64,000 nucleotides of DNA from Medicago truncatula (Eukaryota > Streptophyta > Magnoliopsida > Fabales > Fabaceae): contig NC_053045.1 in the NCBI RefSeq assembly GCF_003473485.1, positions 1,700,501 to 1,764,500 on the forward strand. Direction: 5' to 3'. The position numbers and the translations under genes were made by a program. The notes below the pieces were generated by a model. The model did not search any database. It saw only the letters and a list, made by a program, of their open reading frames with translations, and was not told the DNA's origin. Of this stretch, positions 44,598 to 56,731 are shown one piece after another; the stretch's first letter is position 1; every line of letters begins with the position of its first letter.

Positions 44598-46572
44598 CAC
44601 TACAAGAAAATCACTGATTTGCTACAAAACAAATGGTAGCTAACTCGCAGCTAATTTCTAGCAAAACTCATTTAGCTACCTTTTAGTTGTGATTTAGCTG
44701 TCATACTGGCCGTAGCATGGATTGGCAGGCATATTATCTAGCAAAATGTAGGTCAAAAGTATAAGTTTTACAACTAAATGGCTTGGATATTGTTGCAAAA
44801 GTTTCATAGTAAATCACTAGCTACAAGTTCCTAGCTATTTCAAATGAAAATCAAAGCTTTTACGGTTTATTCATATATTATAAATGTTGCTCAGTTGTTT
44901 ATTCTTAGGCGTTACTCCCAATAAATATATAGCAATTACACACTAGTTTCTATGCAATTAACACATGCAATCTCTAATATGAATTAGGCATATACCAATT
45001 GAATAATGAAGAAAATACATTATATCATGTGTATTTCAATGAATTCTTGCATAAAAAAAGAAAATACAACTCAAGACTCTTGTTCTATACTATTATCACC
45101 AACTAATTCCAAGACATTGTAGTCCCACCAAGCGAACGAGCAACATGAGGAGCATAAAATGGATGACTTTATCGACTATTTCATTGAAACTCAAATCTTT
45201 TTCTCGGATCGTCTTCTTGCAGTCCACAACCTTCACATCCTCATTTTTCCTCCAAAAACGTCTTTTGAATTAGAAGCAAATTTGAACAACCTAATGAAAA
45301 TTATATAAAAAAGATATTATATTGGTACAAACGTCTGTAATTTGAAGAAAGGGTAAATCATGCTCAGAATTTAAACTCTTACAAATACCCTAATGTCTTA
45401 AGCATATTTTCAACTAGGGAAAAAAAGAGTAAAAAGCATTCTAAGAATTTTGTGAATACTTATTCAACCTGTTCAAAAGTACTAGCTCACAACAGAGCTT
45501 TGAAGTAACAGAAATTTGATATTATTGAAAAGACATTGATAATTAGAGACATATCTACTCTATTTATGAGAAGATGAAGCCACCTGATATGCCGCTAACT
45601 TTAATGCAGCATCTGATGACATTTTAGGCTTGGTAGGTCGCAAGCCTACACTGAACAGCACCACACGGCAATCTTGATCTGAACCAATGGAACAAACCTG
45701 CTATGCCGTTAGAAACTTAGAATCTACCATCACTACGACAGAGTCATAAAAATATCATTCCAGACACCAAACTTCCAACAGAAGAGAGTTCAACTTAGGG
45801 CCTGTTTGGATTAACTTATCTATACATGTTGATCATAAAAACAATTAACCATCACCTTCTCCAACATATTCAGAAGTTTATACCTTAACTAATTTCATCT
45901 TTTTCACAAGACGATGCTAAAAAGCTTAGTTGAGGCATGAGATCCCACACTTGCAGCCTGAAGAGCAGCTCGACAGAAGCATCCTACAGGGACAGTGAGC
46001 ATAAGGAATAAATAATGAACAATGCATATCCCATTCCCATTGAATCACACACATAAAATAGGATATGCTTGCGATTCATAAAATAGGTAGATTCATAAAC
46101 ATTACTTTAAAATGTAGTAAGCACGTGAAAATTTTAACTGCATCAAAAAGGAAGTATGATTTTAATATCTCCTAAACATGCGCAGAGGATGCAGAGTGGT
46201 CTATGCTAAAATAACAGGCCATCACATTTCCTTTTTGAAAAATATTGTTAGTTGCAATATTTGCACAAGCAACGGTATCGATTTTCAACAAAGATTTTAA
46301 AAATGTTTTAGAAGGATTTGGAAATTTACACTCTGACTGCATTAAAAATTCATAATACCAGAGATCATACATACAGCTCAGTTCATACTCCATAGGCACT
46401 TTTTTAACCATTAGAATGACAAAGAGAATCCGGAACATGCAATGGTATACAAACACAAAAAAAGGCTCTGAAGGCACTCCATTATACCAAAACCATCAAC
46501 CGATAGCAATCACGAAAATAAAAAACTAAACAGCATGAAGCAAGAATAAACTAAAGCATGCTTTCAGGTTAC

Positions 46573-46649
46573 CTTGAAGTAATCATTTTCCACAGCTTTT
46601 TCCTCCTCACCAAGAACTTTCCCAGAGCCACTGCCACCCGTGTTGCAAT
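46573..46649 (-). pseudogene. Captured exon, ATPase inhibitor (IF1)-like
   Basis: On - the frame reads NTGGSGSGKVLGEEEKAVEN then DYFK, followed by a GTAACC donor. Plant mitochondrial F1F0-ATPase inhibitors have a G-x-G-(K/R)-V-L-(S/G)-E-E-E-(R/K)-A-x-E-(N/T)-x-Y segment. CAG precedes the piece. The next exon was not found. Recognition rests on about 25 residues. Confidence 0.5.
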
Positions 46650-47176
46650 TGCTGTACGATTTTTACTTTTTTAAAGCAAATGCCTGAATGATATACAATG
46701 ATGTGTTCCACTTTTTTCTTTTCATTTTACATAGATATGTTGACAGTATGAGAATGGTTGAATGATCATGACATGGCAGTATGAGCTAGGTTCTATGAGA
46801 TTGGTGCAAGATCTCTGGATCTACACCATGATGCAAATTGTACAACATTGGATCTATTGTAATAATATATACTAAACCAGAAAGAAAATCTCCAGTAAAA
46901 ATCAGTTCCTTTATCTATGTTATGTAGTTAATGGGTTTGGATCTCATTCTCAAAATCTATCTCAGAGGATGAGGATGCCCAAACAGATATATACATTGCA
47001 CAATGCAGGAACTTTGGCAATGTGGGACTCAATTGCAAATTCATTATTGACATTCAACATAGAGTACAAAAAATGTATAGCTAGAAATTTCATTCTACAT
47101 GTGTTTAACCCTGTGAATCAATTTTGCGAGGGCAAACTAGCAACTAGTTTGCAAAGGGGGAGTTCAAGGAACTTAC

Positions 47177-47259
47177 TTGACTAGGGATGTGCTTGCCACT
47201 GAGTAGGTCAAGAAGAACAGTTCCAAAGCTCTAAATGACACTTTCAGGGGTGACCCTTC
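47177..47259 (-). pseudogene. Captured exon of a BSK-like receptor-like cytoplasmic kinase
   Basis: On - a TTATTGTTGCAG acceptor precedes GRVTPESVI, a TAG stop, [16 protein letters not shown], then donor GTAAGT. This is the C-terminal kinase-lobe segment of plant brassinosteroid-signalling kinases (GRVTPESV-(I/M)[20 protein letters not shown]), with the Tyr codon changed to TAG. Both splice borders are retained, so genomic DNA rather than cDNA was captured. Confidence 0.7.
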
Positions 47260-47853
47260 CTGCAACAATAAAAGAATATATTAATTAGAGACGGTGCAAT
47301 TTATTATTGTGTGAGAAAACAAAGAATGAAAGAGAGAATACGTAAAGAATCATTTCTTAAATACACGGTGCAATTTATTTGTGCTATAACTTTTCCCATC
47401 CCTACTGCTCTTCATTAAACCAAAACAAGAGAGATGCAGATCACCTTCCTGTAACAAATACACATGATTCATTAATTTCATTTTCCTTAATCAGACAAAT
47501 AATTAATTATTAGAGACATTGTCTAGCACTAAATGTGGGCACATCTCCTGACCAGAATTCAAAGTTTTAATTCATTCTTTACTCAATCAATTAAATGTGG
47601 ATACATCTCCTAACCAGGCTTCAAAGTTATGATTCATTAATTCCTTAATCAGTCAAATAATTAATTATTAGAATCAATACTAAGCATGAAGCAGCAAGAA
47701 CAATAGAAAGAAGAGTAAAAACCTCATCGAAAAGAACGCGATAAGTAATCATTTGTGTTTTTCTAGTATTTCAGTGGTATTTTTAATTCAGATTTGCTAG
47801 CATCACAATTTGTAGTAAAATAATGGTAGTAAAATCTATATTTTCTTGTAGTG

Positions 47854-48535
47854 CTTGTTCTTTTTCTGGGCTGCTCAAAATCTAGTGTTTTATAACAAAA
47901 ACTATGATCTGAATTGAAATTTTTCCTATTATTGTGCCAAGCGAAAGCATCACTTATTTCCTGCTAGTGCTGATGTTTGAATATATTCCTGAACTAAGTT
48001 GTTGCAGCCTTGTTCATAATGTGATTGTATGTTATTAGAGGTTTTTAATAATTTGTATTATGAACTGAATCAAAATTTATGACGCCTTTGACAGGAATTC
48101 AAAATCCAATGGAAGATATTTAAATGCAAACTTTGGTTTTGTTGGATCTAACTTTGTTTCTCATGTTGTTTGATGATTCTCGCTACTATTTAATTTTTTA
48201 AGCTTTTTATGTTGGGTGCTTTTTATTTATGTACTTAAATTTCTCCAAGGTTGGTTATTGACTAAATTAACTTCCTCTCATCATTTGCAAAAATACTATT
48301 CATTGTTCAGATCAATTTCTGGTAGCAGAGGGAAACTAATTGTTTTTAAATTCTAAGTTTCATGAGATCTTGTCACCACCATAGAAAGAAGTTCTTGGTA
48401 TTAAACATGATATGCATGATTCTAACTTCTTCTCATCATTTGCAAAAATTATGATTGTTCATATGAAAAGCACCCACCATAACACAAGATAATAAAACTA
48501 AGAAAACTATAAGAAACTAGGTTTTAAGCTAAAAG
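47854..48535. other. Paralogous flank continued
   Basis: 47857-48200 resumes the flank interrupted by the CACTA element (matches 11190-11640). No gene is seen up to the next F-box fragment. Confidence 0.6.
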
Positions 48536-48932
48536 GATATGTTCTGAGATTAGGCATTTAAACATAACAAACTATTTAGGAAAGGAGCTGTGCGGAATGA
48601 ACTTTGAAGTTCCCAAACTAGAAGTGTTGAACTTGTCATTTACAAATGTTGATGATGAAACACTCTACGTAATCTCAAAGTGTTGTCGTGGGCTTTTGCA
48701 ACTCATACTGAAAGGTTGTATTGTCACAGAGATGGGAGTGAAGCTTGTGCTAGAAAAATGCACACAACTGAGAGAGATCAATTTGAAATATTGTTCTAAA
48801 GTGAATGGTGATGTTCTTGCCTCATTGATATTTTCAAGGCCATCGTTAAGAAAGTTATAACCTCCATATGGTTATCATTTCAGCGACAGAGAGATGGAGC
48901 TCTTATCACTTCAAGGATGCATTGTTTGCTAG
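48536..48932 (+). pseudogene. F-box/LRR pseudogene, subfamily A C-terminal fragment
   Basis: Starts abruptly at the codons equivalent to CSDIRHLN of the gene at 8420, then NFEVPKLEVLNLSFTNVDDE, YVISKCCRGLLQLILKGC, TQLREINLKYCSKVNGDV and FSRPSLRKL. A TAA at 48858-48860 replaces a Ser codon; the same frame then continues to GCIVC and TAG at 48930-48932. The F-box and first LRRs are missing. The 3' flank is nearly identical to that of 8420, so this is the truncated A copy of the duplicated A-B module. Confidence 0.85.
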
Positions 48933-50294
48933 TATTCTAAAAGTGATTTCTTGTAGTTTGAACTTTTTAATGTAAGATGTTTTTGTTTTTAAATTTACTT
49001 CTATGAGATATTGCTCTGTTTTTAAATGTCAACTTGAAAATGTGTATTTACTTATCGATTTTTGCATGATATTTCCCTAAGTAAAGCAAGCGGTTGAGTA
49101 TGATATTACTTGCAGTTTCAAATTGTATTGTTTTTCATCACTTTGCCTCATTAGTAGCATTTTTTTTGGTTTTGCATACTTTTGTAGCACAGTTTTCTCT
49201 GCTCTCACTTTTATGAGTTTTCCATAGGTCTTACCAACTTTCAAAAACCAACATATGTTATCTTTTTTGAACAAAACTTATAAGAATTAACTTATATATT
49301 TTCCTGGTCATAATATGTAAGGACCCAAATGTGAATGCACACTCAAGCGGGCTTAGCACATCGGCTGCCATTATGCTCAAGTGGTAGATAGAGATGATTA
49401 GTGCAAGGCTATTCAGTTTTAGTGGTATGGGGAGTGAGGATTGAGAGATATGTGGAATTTGGGTTTGCATTATAATATAATATGTGGAGTATATATTCCA
49501 CTTAAGACTAATGGTTTATTTATTTGTTTTCGTATATGCAAGAGTTTTCCGTTTTTAAAAGTGGATGTCCCTAGTTATTTCTATCAGCAACATTAGGGTG
49601 TTAAAATAAATTGATAGTTTGCCATTTATTGTTCGTTGTGCTGAATGTTTTATGTAAAATAATCATCTTTCTAATGATGCCTACATCTTTGATGAAAATA
49701 AGTAATTGTGTTAACGTCATACCATGCCAACCAGAAACTTTCTATTTCTTTTTGTGCTTGGTATCAAATTATGCTTTGTTTGATATTGACTAAATATTGT
49801 TTCTTTTCTACTTTAATTTGAGTGTTTAATTAACTCTATTTGATCATCGGGGAGTGTTATGGCTGTTTTAAAGATTTTTCTTAGAATTTGTTATTGATTC
49901 ATTCTCTCATCTCTGATTACTTTAGTTTTAAGTCACTTTTGATTTCTGCTTATGGCTTTCATGTATGCAATCATGCATCATGCTTTTACTAGTTGTTTGA
50001 ACTATTGAAATTTTGAGTTTAACGTCAAGTCATTTTAAATTTCTGTTTAGGTAGGTTTTATTTTTGCATTTTTAATTTCTGTTATGTAACTTTTATTTGT
50101 GTGTAGGATGCTTAACTTTTTTGATATAATAATTTTTTTTAACCATTTTCGGCTTCCATTATTGACCCGTTTTGTTATCCGCTATTTGTTATATCGGATT
50201 TTAAATTAATATATAAATAAAAACAGGAAATAAAATCTTGAAATAAAAAATAAGGAAAAAAGATTTTTAAATTGATTTATAATTTATTATTTTA
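48933..50294. other. Duplicated 3' flank of subfamily A gene
   Basis: 48933-49890 matches 9401-10350 almost base for base, and 49900-50195 matches 11720-12005; the 1.3 kb between is deleted here. No gene. The last 100 bases before 50295 are AT-rich and unique. Confidence 0.75.
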
Positions 50295-50320
50295 CACTAC
50301 AAGGAAAAAAGCATTTTGAG
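50295..50320 (+). mobile_element. Isolated CACTA-type terminus
   Basis: CACTACAAGGAAAAAAGC resembles the left end of the element at 44598, but no matching right end was found before the paralogous sequence resumes at about 50905. The interval 50320-50900 has no coding match and may be the rest of a truncated element. Confidence 0.4.
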
Positions 50321-51905
50321 ACACTTGCTTTGCGACCCCTATCCAGAATAGACATTTGAGACAGTTACTGCGACTGGTAGGCCCAACAGTGGTAGGTTTT
50401 TTGCCCTTTTTTATTTCAACCGCCTTTCAGTTATAACTTTTTGCCTAAATATTTTGTCTCCTTTTTTCTTACTTTCAGTATCCCTCTCATAACTTTAAAA
50501 CCCTAAAACTAATTCTCACTTCCCCCTCAAAGCTTTGTTCTCACCGTCACTAACCCTCTCACACAATCTAAAATCGATCACTGTTCCACTCAAATCTTTG
50601 CTCAATCGAAGATTTGCTCTCACCCAATCTGAAACCGAATCACTGTTCCCCTCAAAGCTTTGCTCAATCCGTTCACTTTTCCTTTTTCCAATCTCAATCG
50701 GTTCACTCATTCTCCTCTTCCACCTCAAAGCTTTGTTCGGTTTAGATTCAAACTCAATCTCAATCGAAGCCTTGTTCAGTCCTTTCTCCACCTTGCATCC
50801 AGTCCTTATTCTCATTTGAACCCCAATAAGGTAAATGATTTACAATACTCATCTTTATATATTGTTTATTTTGCTGCTATGTTGTGATTTTGGGTCTTAT
50901 GTCTTATGTACTAATAGACAAACTTTTATATCATTACACCTTTGTTATTAAAATATTTAACATGCATTTCAGTTTGAACTTTAAGTTTTCTTTTATATAT
51001 GGCCAAGATATATCATACATTGAATGCATGAAAACATACGTAACAAAATAAATCATGGTAATAAAAGAATGTCCTAACCAATTTTAACTTCATAAGATGG
51101 ATTTAAACATGCAAGTCACGTATTCCACATAAATTTAAATATATCACAAACATTTTGATCTTAGTTATCATAAAACTTATACATGTATTTAAATTTTAAT
51201 GTGTTAAATTCATGTTTTCATGTCTATAAATGTTCTATGATTAATCTAAATAAATACAATAGGAAATAAACAATGAACCAAAATCATTAATATTTTCGAT
51301 CACTCTTAATTTTTCCATGAACATTTACCACCTTACAATAACTCAAAACATGCCAAAAATATTTTTCAATACCAAAATAAAAAAGAAATTAACAATACTT
51401 TCATATCATTATGCTCAATATAAGATGTGATCATCAATTTTAAATTTAATAACACTACATGTACAAAACAATAATATCACTAAAGCATGCACATCAAAAT
51501 CCATATACACTACTTTTATATAAAAACAACATGCAATCATATAATATATTGTTTCAGTCAGTCACTAAAAGATTAAAATTAACCATGTTTCTGTCATTGT
51601 TCATATTCTGTTTATTTTTAAATTGGCTATGTGCAAAACACAGTTAAAATACTCCAATGGATTTCTGTCTATATTTCTGACTCTTTTCCCTGTCTTTTTT
51701 ATGCCTCAAAAATGTCTCTATTTCTAGAGAAACTTATGTCATTTGGTGAACGGAAATAACCCTTTGAAAGATTTTGTTCATGAATGGTTATATTGCGTCA
51801 TTTCTAAAGCACTACACCTTTTCTCTAAAATGTCTCTTTTAACCATTGCAATTTTCCAATGTAATCCAAAATACAGAAAAAGTGTCATGTCCTATTAACT
51901 TGAAA

Positions 51906-51917
51906 TATATATTAATA
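51906..51917 (+). promoter_or_regulatory. Altered TATA region of second subfamily B gene
   Basis: Reads TATATATTAATA where the paralogue at 14851-14862 has TATATATAAATA. The surrounding leader is otherwise closely conserved. Confidence 0.45.
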
Positions 51918-52121
51918 AGATTTACTTCAATTTCAGACCATCGCTGGTAGAAGAAATATTTAGCAGTGGCAGACTTCAATCTCATAGAAATACGATTCAA
52001 TTCAACTCCAATTGGAACACCCTAAGAAGTCCTCAGTATGAAAAGGAAGAGGACAAACTTTTTCAATTCTTCATAACAACAACAACAATCGATTTCTTCC
52101 ATTATAACTAGAAGTAAATCA

Positions 52122-53027
52122 ATGGCTGCAAAATTTTATTTACCTGAAGATTGTTGGGAACATGTCTTCAGTTTGCTCGGAGACAAAACCGATGAGGATG
52201 ACCCCTACAAATATGTCTCCCTCGTTTCCAAACAATTCTTGTCCATCACCAACCGTCTCCGATGTTACCTCTCTGTAGAAAATCACCACACACCCCCTCT
52301 CCTCCGTCGTCTCTTCCATAGGTTCACCATCACCGACCTTGACCTCTCTTCCTACAATGGTAACCTCAACGTGCTTCTCCGTAAAATCTCTCATTTTCCA
52401 TTGAAAATCACATCCCTTGATTTATCTGACCAACCCATGATTCCCACTAAAGGCTTGCAATGTTTCTCCCAAAAAATTACAACTTTAACCTCCCTAACAT
52501 GTTTTAGCATTCATGCAATCCATTACACTGCATTGATCCTCATCGTGGATTGTTTCCCCAACTTGGAGCATCTTGCTTTGAATGATTGCGATGACATATC
52601 TGAAGAAGGTATCGATCATGTTTTAAGGAGATGTTGTAAGATGACACATTTGGACTTATTTGGATGTTCTAATTTGAAAATGATGATACTCTTTGAAGTT
52701 CCTCAACTCAAGGTGTTGAATTTGTCAATGACAAGAGTTAACGATGACGCACTCTTTGTAATCTCAAAGAATTGTCGTGGAATTTTGAAACTATTACTGG
52801 AAAATTGTCATGATGTCACAGAGAAGGGAGTTAGGCATGTGGTAGAGAACTGTGCACAACTACAAAAGATCAATTTGAGAAATTGTAGTATTATTGTGAA
52901 CAGTGATGTTCTTGTCTCATTGATATTGTCAAGGCCATCATTGAAAAATGTAACAACTCCAGATCATTATCGTTTCAGCGACAAGGAGATGGAACTTTTA
53001 TTGCGCCAAGGATGTAATGTTTACTAG
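52122..53027 (+). CDS. F-box/LRR protein, subfamily B duplicate with shortened N-terminus
   Basis: The ancestral start is at 52038 (ATGAAAAGGAAGAGG), as in the gene at 14971, but TAA at 52074-52076 ends that frame after 12 codons (CAA in the paralogue). The next in-frame ATG, 52122, lies just before the F-box, giving 301 residues: MAAKFYLPEDCWEHVFSLL, YVSLVSKQFLSITNRLRCYL, then LRRs (ITSLDLSDQPMIPTKGL, FPNLEHLALNDCDDISEEGI, LKVLNLSMTRVNDDAL) to the conserved RQGCNVY end. All domains survive, so a functional SCF receptor is possible if the downstream ATG is used. Otherwise it is an early pseudogene. It is the B partner of the fragment at 48536. Confidence 0.72.
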   Translation: MAAKFYLPEDCWEHVFSLLGDKTDEDDPYKYVSLVSKQFLSITNRLRCYLSVENHHTPPLLRRLFHRFTITDLDLSSYNGNLNVLLRKISHFPLKITSLDLSDQPMIPTKGLQCFSQKITTLTSLTCFSIHAIHYTALILIVDCFPNLEHLALNDCDDISEEGIDHVLRRCCKMTHLDLFGCSNLKMMILFEVPQLKVLNLSMTRVNDDALFVISKNCRGILKLLLENCHDVTEKGVRHVVENCAQLQKINLRNCSIIVNSDVLVSLILSRPSLKNVTTPDHYRFSDKEMELLLRQGCNVY

Positions 53028-53317
53028 TATTCTAAAAATGCTTCACTGATGTTTGAACTATTAAATTTAAGATGTTTTTGTTTTCGAATTTATTTCTATG
53101 AGATACTACTTTGTTTTTGTTTAAAAGGAGATGGAACTCTCATTGCAACAAGGATGTATTTCAATACTTTGTCTTGTTTCAAACTTACTTTACTGCATCC
53201 CTCATTAGTAGAATCGGTTTTGCAACTTTGTGAGTGATGATTTTCGAATTATAAAATAATTGAATACATGGATTTCATATAAAAAATCACTAATATGTTA
53301 TAGCTAACTTTGGGGTT
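53028..53317. other. 3' flank shared with the gene at 14971
   Basis: Matches 15958-16170 and then 16370-16435, ending at ctaatatgttatagct-ac where an LTR-like sequence begins here. No gene. Confidence 0.6.
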
Positions 53318-53449
53318 TGTTATGAGTCCCACATCGGTTAGGAGTTGACCTGACAATTTGTTTATAAGTGGGGGCAATCCTCAGCTCACAAGCCGGTTTT
53401 GTGGGGTTGTGTTAGGCCTAACCACGATTTCTAAGATGGTATCAGAGCC
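53318..53449 (+). mobile_element. LTR/TRIM-like fragment with initiator-Met PBS
   Basis: It starts TGTTATGAGTCCCACATCGG, a common opening of small plant LTRs, and carries TGGTATCAGAGCC at 53437-53449, the standard primer site complementary to initiator tRNA-Met. The paralogous flank lacks it, so it is an insertion relative to the A-B module. No second LTR or coding part was recognised downstream. Confidence 0.6.
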
Positions 53450-54225
53450 TTTTCACGATTCTTTGGGCCACCTGTTATCAGGTTTACGTTATCGGGTTAC
53501 AAAATTTAGTAATGGAATTAGAGATGGATTTCACGTTTTCTCTCATGTCATAAGACATAAAAGGCTTATATTGATGTATACACATGGTAAGACAACTACA
53601 TCAACCGACAATACTACCAAACAAACTAATAGAATATGCTTATAGGACTCTTTCTAGAATAAACTAGAATGTTCATTATTTTTGCTTCCATGATCCTATC
53701 ATTTAAGAATACAATATTTAACCGTTGTTTTAAATTGGAATTTTTTTTAAGAAATAAAATGTTTTATCATTTCACACAAAAAACTTAAACTTATCTTATG
53801 ACAGTAACAAATTTCAACAAACATCTTACCTTATTTTCTACAAATATGTAACAAAATTCTTCATATGTTACTCATACATGTAAACATGAAAGGTGAAATT
53901 TAAGATGATATATGCATAATGAAGGGACGGAATGCAGTAGAATTCGTTTGTTCTTCCTCTTCAAACAAATAAAAAAAATTCATTAGATCTTATTGCCTGA
54001 TCAAATTTTTCAAACTCCGGAAGTTTAATCTCACTAGTCATCACTATATCAACGATCAATACCTTCTTCGAGGTCTTTTCCTTTTCCTGTTATTTCAAAT
54101 TGGACTGTGTAATGATATTTTCTCAATTATAGTCTTTTGGAGTTACTTGCAATGCAAGGTTAAGAGATGAAATGAAAACATCAAAATGTTTACTTTCATC
54201 TTCACTTATTTGCCCTTGCTTTATT
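53450..54225. other. Non-coding after LTR fragment
   Basis: The first 200 bases may be the internal part of the small LTR element. The rest is AT-rich with nothing recognised. Confidence 0.4.
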
Positions 54226-54664
54226 TTAGCTATTTCTATAACATACTTGAAGGTATTTGTCAAGTTTTAAGAAGATGTTGAAGGATTAGGCATTTGAACT
54301 GAGCATTTTAATTAAGAGAGGAGCTGCATGAATGAACTTTGAAGTTCCCAAACTAGAGGTGTTGAACTTGTCACATACAAGGGTTGATGAATAAGCACTC
54401 TATGTGATCTCAAACACTTGTAATTGTGTTTTGAAATGGTTACAAATATATTGTTGTGAGATATCACAGAGATGGAAGTAAAGCACATGGTAGAGAAATG
54501 CGCACAGCTGAGAGAGATCAATTTGAGTGGTTGCGAAAAATTGCACGCCAATGTTGCTGACTCAATTGTATTTCAGGCCATCAATGAGAAAGATTATTGA
54601 TCCAACTCATTATTGTTTCAGTGGCAGAGAGAGGGAACTCTTCTTGCACCAAGGATGTAATATG
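54226..54664 (+). pseudogene. F-box/LRR pseudogene, C-terminal fragment
   Basis: Starts at SYFYNILEGICQVLRRC and continues RIRHLN then TGA, and later, in shifting frames, NFEVPKLEVLNLSHTRVDE, CAQLREINLSGCEKLHANV and FSGRERELFLHQGC. At least two TGA codons, a TAA and two frameshifts break it. No F-box half lies upstream. It is closer to the genes at 59043 and 61926 than to subfamilies A or B, and it shares with the latter the TGA directly after RHLN. Confidence 0.75.
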
Positions 54665-54995
54665 TTTGATCTGCTATGCTAATGTTTGATCTCTGAGATG
54701 TAATATGTTTTTTGTTTTCAGATTTAGTTCTCTGAGAATTTAAAATAAAATAAAATTGTGCATTTGATCATCCGTCAGTGCAAGATGTTTGTTTTAAGTT
54801 ATTGTGTAATGCAAGCAATTGGGTGTTATGTGTTGTTTTACGTTGTATCTCTGAGAATTAGGTTGTTTTATTTTTTTAGCAAAATAAGATATTTCTCTGA
54901 TTGAAGGGAAGACACTCTTGCACATTCATGGAGATAAGTTCTTGCTGAATGAAGTGAAAAAAATAACCAATGGAGATAAGTTATAATAATTTTTT

Positions 54996-56499
54996 GGCTT
55001 AATTGGACTTTTGGTCCCCTAACTAATTTGTCGTTTTCATTTTGGTCCCATAATTCGTAAAATCAACATATTGGTCCCTCAACATTTGCTCTGTTAGTCA
55101 AAAAGGTACCTGACTGTTAACTTTAACCCCAAATGTTTATGGTAGATCACCTTTAAAGTGATCCACCATAGATCCTATTAATTATTTTAATTTAAACCGT
55201 TTGATTATATTTTTAAAAGGATGACCATTAGATTACGTAAGTGTATTTTATCTTACGGTGAATCAACAACACCTAATTATGTCTCCCTTTCTTCATCTTC
55301 TTCAATCTTTTTCATCATGTTCATATCATTTTCACCTACATTGATAATAAAAAATCCAGAAGGAAAAAAACCTCATAATTTCTTCTTCTCTTTACAAAAT
55401 TTACTCCCCTCATGACTCTTCTTTCTTCCTCTTTACAAAACCATACACTCCCTCTCCTCTTTTCCGGCCAAACTTTCCGGCCACCTACCATTGTGTTTCC
55501 GGCCATCTTTTCTCAAACAAAATACATAATATTCGTCATCTCTTTGTTCTCTATCTCATCCTAAAATTTAATTTTGGATCGGAGACATTTCTTTAGTGTA
55601 CAAACCCTCACTTTCATTGTTAGATCTAGACCACCACAAATTGTTTCGTGACAAACCACCACCATAAACATACTCTCCTTCATATTTTCTACAAAACCCA
55701 CAAAGAAAAACATTGATTGGATGAATTTTCTCCGGCGACCTCCGCGCCGGAAAATGACTCCACCGCGCCGGTCCTTTTTTCTTTGTTGTGTGGTGTTTTT
55801 TATTTCTGGATTGGTTTTATGAAATGGATTTGAATTTGGATTGGTTTTTTTATTTGAAATGGATTTGAATAATCCATTTTAGTGGATAGGCAAATCTCTT
55901 CCCCACTCCACTGTTATTATTATTTCACTACAACCTGTTTTGCAGTACAACCTGTTTTGCAGTACATTTTTGTCTTTCACTTCAATTAATTTGGCAGGTG
56001 AAGTTGAAAAGAATTGCATGCCATTGCTTTCTTCTTTGAGTTTCGATGGATTCTATCTGTTGAAATCAAATCTAAACAATTGATGTGTAAACAGTTTTTT
56101 TTCTCAGTTGTTATTGACAGAAATCAATGGTGACGATGATGTTGTTATTGTTGATGATGGTTGATGTTTATGTATTTTCATGGATTTAATTAGTTTCTGG
56201 ATTTTTTTTTTTTTTTTTTAAATTCTGGAAAAGGTTAATGAAGATTCAAGGAAGAAGAAATGATGAAAAGTGGAAAAAAAATTAGATGTTGACGGTTCAC
56301 GGTAAAATACATTGGACATACAATCAAATGGTTAAAATAAAATAAAAAATTTAGACATTAAAAAATTAACGAAGTAAAAGTTGAGGGACCAAATTGACTA
56401 ACGGAGTAAAAGTTGAGGGACCAAAATGTTGATTTTACGAATTATGGGATCAAAATGAAAACAACAAATTAGTTAGAGGACCAAAAGTCCAATTAAGCC
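54996..56499. mobile_element. Mutator-like (MULE) non-autonomous element, 1504 bp
   Basis: The ends are inverted copies for about 110 bases: GGCTTAATTGGACTTTTGGT on the left and its complement ACCAAAAGTCCAATTAAGCC on the right, continuing through cccctaactaattt and ttacgaattatggga. The flanks taatttttt (54987-54995) and taacttttt (56500-56508) are a nine-base duplication with one mismatch, the Mutator length. No transposase is recognised. The interior has CT-rich and T-rich tracts and small frames without domains. Confidence 0.8.
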
Positions 56500-56731
56500 T
56501 AACTTTTTCTTAAGCTTATGTACTTCACACTGATTTTCAGTTGACCTTACAAGTGGCAGATTATTAGCCTATGCTTGATATGCATTCTTCCACAGTTCCA
56601 CTATCTGCATTCTTCCTCTGTTCCACTGTCTAAATTTCTTCAGTTCAAAGTATTTTAAATTTGATTATGAGTACTCGTCTTATTGGAGATGTTTGTGTGT
56701 CACATTATCATTTATCATCATATAAAAATTA

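Larger units (their letters stand above)
44598..47853. mobile_element. Non-autonomous CACTA (En/Spm-like) transposon with captured exons
   Basis: It begins CACTACAAGAAAAT and ends ATTTTCTTGTAGTG, perfect 14-base inverted termini of CACTA elements, flanked by CTT (44595-44597 and 47854-47856). The empty site is visible in the paralogous flank near 11185-11200, where gtgcaacatt runs straight into gttcattt and gggctgctcaaaatctagtg. Length 3256 bp. No transposase was recognised. It contains host exon fragments on - at 47177-47259 and 46573-46649. It presumably depends on a transposase supplied elsewhere. Confidence 0.9.

Noticed and set aside
53358-53645. 95-codon open frame across the LTR-like fragment
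   Set aside because: It overlaps the LTR and primer-binding site and has no domain.
54996-56499. Gene inside the 1.5-kb MULE
   Set aside because: Only short, low-complexity frames; no transposase or host domain recognised.
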